Below, one piece after another: positions 5,960 to 7,395 of a stretch of 7,395 bases of DNA. The notes under the pieces are model-generated. The model was given only the letters and a program-made list of their open reading frames with translations. It was not told the origin of the DNA and made no database searches. Source of the stretch: Streptomyces sp. NRRL WC-3549 (GTDB lineage Bacteria; Actinomycetota; Actinomycetes; Streptomycetales; Streptomycetaceae); assembly GCF_000721935.1 (NCBI RefSeq), contig NZ_KL585425.1:93865-101259 (forward strand), written 5' to 3'. The translations under genes and the position numbers were made by a program. Position 1 is the first letter of the stretch. The number at the start of each line of letters is the position of its first letter.

Positions 5960-5965
5960 ACAGGC

Positions 5966-5994
5966 CCCGCCGGACGACGGGCCGCCCCGGCGGG
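5966..5994. terminator. Candidate bidirectional terminator between convergent genes
   Basis: CCCGCCGG (5966-5973) and CCGGCGGG (5987-5994) are exact reverse complements, 8 bp around a 13-base loop. It fills most of the 49-bp gap between the convergent ATP-grasp and sbcC stop codons, so it could serve both. There is no T-run on either strand. Confidence 0.4.
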
Positions 5995-6008
5995 CAGCGC
6001 GGCGGCGA

Positions 6009-7395
6009 TCAGCCGCCGAACGCGCCGCCGACCCGGTGGCGGACCGCGGAACCGTCCCGCTCCTTGACCACTTCGAGCTGAGCGGGGATGCGGCGGCGCA
6101 GGTCGGCGACGTGGCTGACGATGCCGACGCTCCGGTCCCGTTCCCGCAGGGAGTCCAGGACGTCGAGCACCTCGTCCAGGGTCTGGTCGTCGAGGCTTCC
6201 GAAGCCCTCGTCGATGAACAGGGTGTCCAGCCGTACGCCACCCGCCTCGTCCGTCACCACGTCGGCGAGCCCGAGCGCCAGCGCGAGCGAGGCGAAGAAC
6301 GTCTCACCGCCGGACAGGGTCGCGGTGTCGCGCTCCCGGCCCGTCCAGGAGTCGACGACATGCAGGCCGAGCCCTGCTCTGCGGCCACCGCTCCGGGCGT
6401 CGGAGTGGACCAGGGTGTAGCGGCCGGAGGACATCCTCCGGAGCCGGGCCGAGGCCGCGGCGGCCACCTGTTCGAGGCGTGCCGCGAGCACGTACGCTTC
6501 CAGCCGCATCTTGCGTTCGTTGTCCGCCGAGGTGCCCGCGGTCAGCCCGGCGAGGCGGGCCACCTGCGTGTACTCCTGACGTAGCGGTCCGAGCGCGCGC
6601 ACCTCGGCCGCCGCACGCCGGGAGAGCCGGTCGAGTTCCGCGCAGCGTTCCTGGGCGGCGGCGAGCGCGGACGTACGCTCGCGCAGCTGCCGTGCGGACC
6701 GGTCGTACACCGCCTGCGCGGTGTCCGGGGACGCGGGCGGGCGTCCGGCGGCCTCCCGGGCGTCCGCCTCGGCGAGCCGGTCGGCGACGGCTGCCTCCTC
6801 CGCCTGCCAGGCGTCGATCCGGTGCTGGAGTTCACCCTGCGCGGTGTCGTCGAGGAGCTGGGCGGCGGCGGCCCGGGGGGTGTCGAAGCCGGCTCGGAAG
6901 GCGGCGTCGGCGAGCCGTCCGTCGGCCTCCTTGCGCTGCCGGGCCGCGCGCTGCTCGGCCCGCATCGCCTCGGCCGCGTCGGCGAGCAGCCCGGCCCGGC
7001 GCTCCAGGAGGGCGGCGTGCGCGGCCACGGAGTCCGACGCACCGCGTGCCTCGGCCAGGTCGGATTCCAGGGCGCTCTGCTCGCGGTCCAGTGCCTCGCG
7101 CCGCGAGGTGCGGGCGGCGGCACGGCTCTCGGCCCGCTGCCGGGCGTCGAGGCGTTCGAGGTGTTCGCGCTCGGCGGCGGCCAGGGCCTCCTGGGCCGCG
7201 TGCGTCCCGGCGGCCAGGCGGTGGGCTTCGCTGTGCTCCCGGGTCAGCCGGACGACGGTCTCCTCCAGCTCGGTCACCGGCACCGCGCTCGCCGGGCCGG
7301 TGCCGTCCCGTTCGTCGTCCGCCGCCGTTCCGCTCCCGCCCTCGCTCTCGGCCCTGCGCACGGCCGGAGCGCCCTCGGCGGCCCCCGCCGTCTCC
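6009..7395 (-). CDS. sbcC: Nuclease SbcCD subunit C (SMC-like ATPase), C-terminal part
   Basis: This is the 3' part (461 codons plus stop) of the ATPase subunit of the SbcCD nuclease, related to Rad50 and to other SMC-like ATPases. The complex binds DNA ends and cuts hairpins and cruciforms in recombination and repair. From the window edge inward: an Ala/Glu/Gly-rich linker, a long Ala/Glu/Arg/Leu coiled-coil arm (about 300 residues), then the C-terminal ATPase lobe. The lobe has the ABC signature L-S-G-G-E (6303-6317), Walker B ending in L-F-I-D-E-G-F-G-S-L-D-D (about 6194-6229), and the switch histidine in V-S-H-V-A-D (His at 6111-6113). The frame is open to 7395 with no start, so the gene is cut by the window. 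A GTG at 7361 is not a credible start, since the Walker A lobe, the first arm and the CxxC zinc hook are all missing. The hook probably lies just beyond the edge, and sbcD probably further upstream. AAA-type relatives are a less likely alternative. Confidence 0.9.
   Translation of the reverse strand, partial: ETAGAAEGAPAVRRAESEGGSGTAADDERDGTGPASAVPVTELEETVVRLTREHSEAHRLAAGTHAAQEALAAAEREHLERLDARQRAESRAAARTSRREALDREQSALESDLAEARGASDSVAAHAALLERRAGLLADAAEAMRAEQRAARQRKEADGRLADAAFRAGFDTPRAAAAQLLDDTAQGELQHRIDAWQAEEAAVADRLAEADAREAAGRPPASPDTAQAVYDRSARQLRERTSALAAAQERCAELDRLSRRAAAEVRALGPLRQEYTQVARLAGLTAGTSADNERKMRLEAYVLAARLEQVAAAASARLRRMSSGRYTLVHSDARSGGRRAGLGLHVVDSWTGRERDTATLSGGETFFASLALALGLADVVTDEAGGVRLDTLFIDEGFGSLDDQTLDEVLDVLDSLRERDRSVGIVSHVADLRRRIPAQLEVVKERDGSAVRHRVGGAFGG

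Noticed and set aside
4811..6241. 476-codon open frame on the - strand across the DUF885 end, the hairpin, the repeat and the ATP-grasp gene
   Set aside because: It crosses a perfect terminator hairpin and the 8-bp repeat, runs antisense to a convincing ATP-grasp gene, overlaps the end of sbcC, and shows Arg/Gly/Pro/Ala-rich noise rather than any family pattern.
6009..7361. A complete 450-residue SMC-like ATPase starting at GTG 7361
   Set aside because: It would lack Walker A, which the C-terminal lobe needs in cis, and the frame stays open to the window edge. It is the 3' part of a longer sbcC gene.

Overview
The window is very GC-rich (about 70% or more by eye), with third codon positions almost always G or C in the real genes. 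This points to an actinomycete chromosome, most likely Streptomyces or a close relative. The proteins resemble those I remember from Streptomyces (an ACT-GNAT acetyltransferase, a short-spaced Lrp regulator and PLP gamma-lyase pair, a DUF885 protein, SbcC). I noticed no in-frame TTA codon, so nothing suggests bldA control. There are no tRNA or rRNA genes, insertion sequences, integrases or CRISPR arrays. It reads as ordinary chromosome core rather than an island.

Left part (1-3208) has an amino-acid-sensing theme. A GNAT acetyltransferase with an N-terminal ACT domain (5-1396, +) runs tail to tail into a PLP-dependent trans-sulfuration or gamma-lyase type enzyme (1299-2546, -), and their 3' ends overlap by 98 bp. 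The lyase is divergent from an Lrp/AsnC-family regulator (2606-3208, +) across only 59 bp, the usual layout for a local regulator of an amino-acid enzyme. One hypothesis is that sulfur amino acids link all three: the Lrp protein senses the substrate, the lyase degrades or converts it, and the ACT-GNAT enzyme is tuned by it.

Middle part (3276-5012): a cytosolic DUF885 protein with an HEGxPGHH metallopeptidase-like motif (3276-4964, +), with a clear Shine-Dalgarno site, is closed by a perfect 15-bp hairpin at 4978-5012.

Right part (5034-7395): an 8-bp tandem repeat lies just upstream of a stand-alone ATP-grasp protein of the R2K type (5075-5959, +), a probable amide-bond-forming ligase of unknown substrate. 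It converges on the 3' half of sbcC (6009-7395, -), which encodes the ATPase subunit of the SbcCD nuclease. The 5' end of sbcC lies beyond the window.

No multi-gene system is visible that I would call new. The most worthwhile leads are the ACT-GNAT / gamma-lyase / Lrp neighbourhood and the orphan R2K ATP-grasp enzyme.
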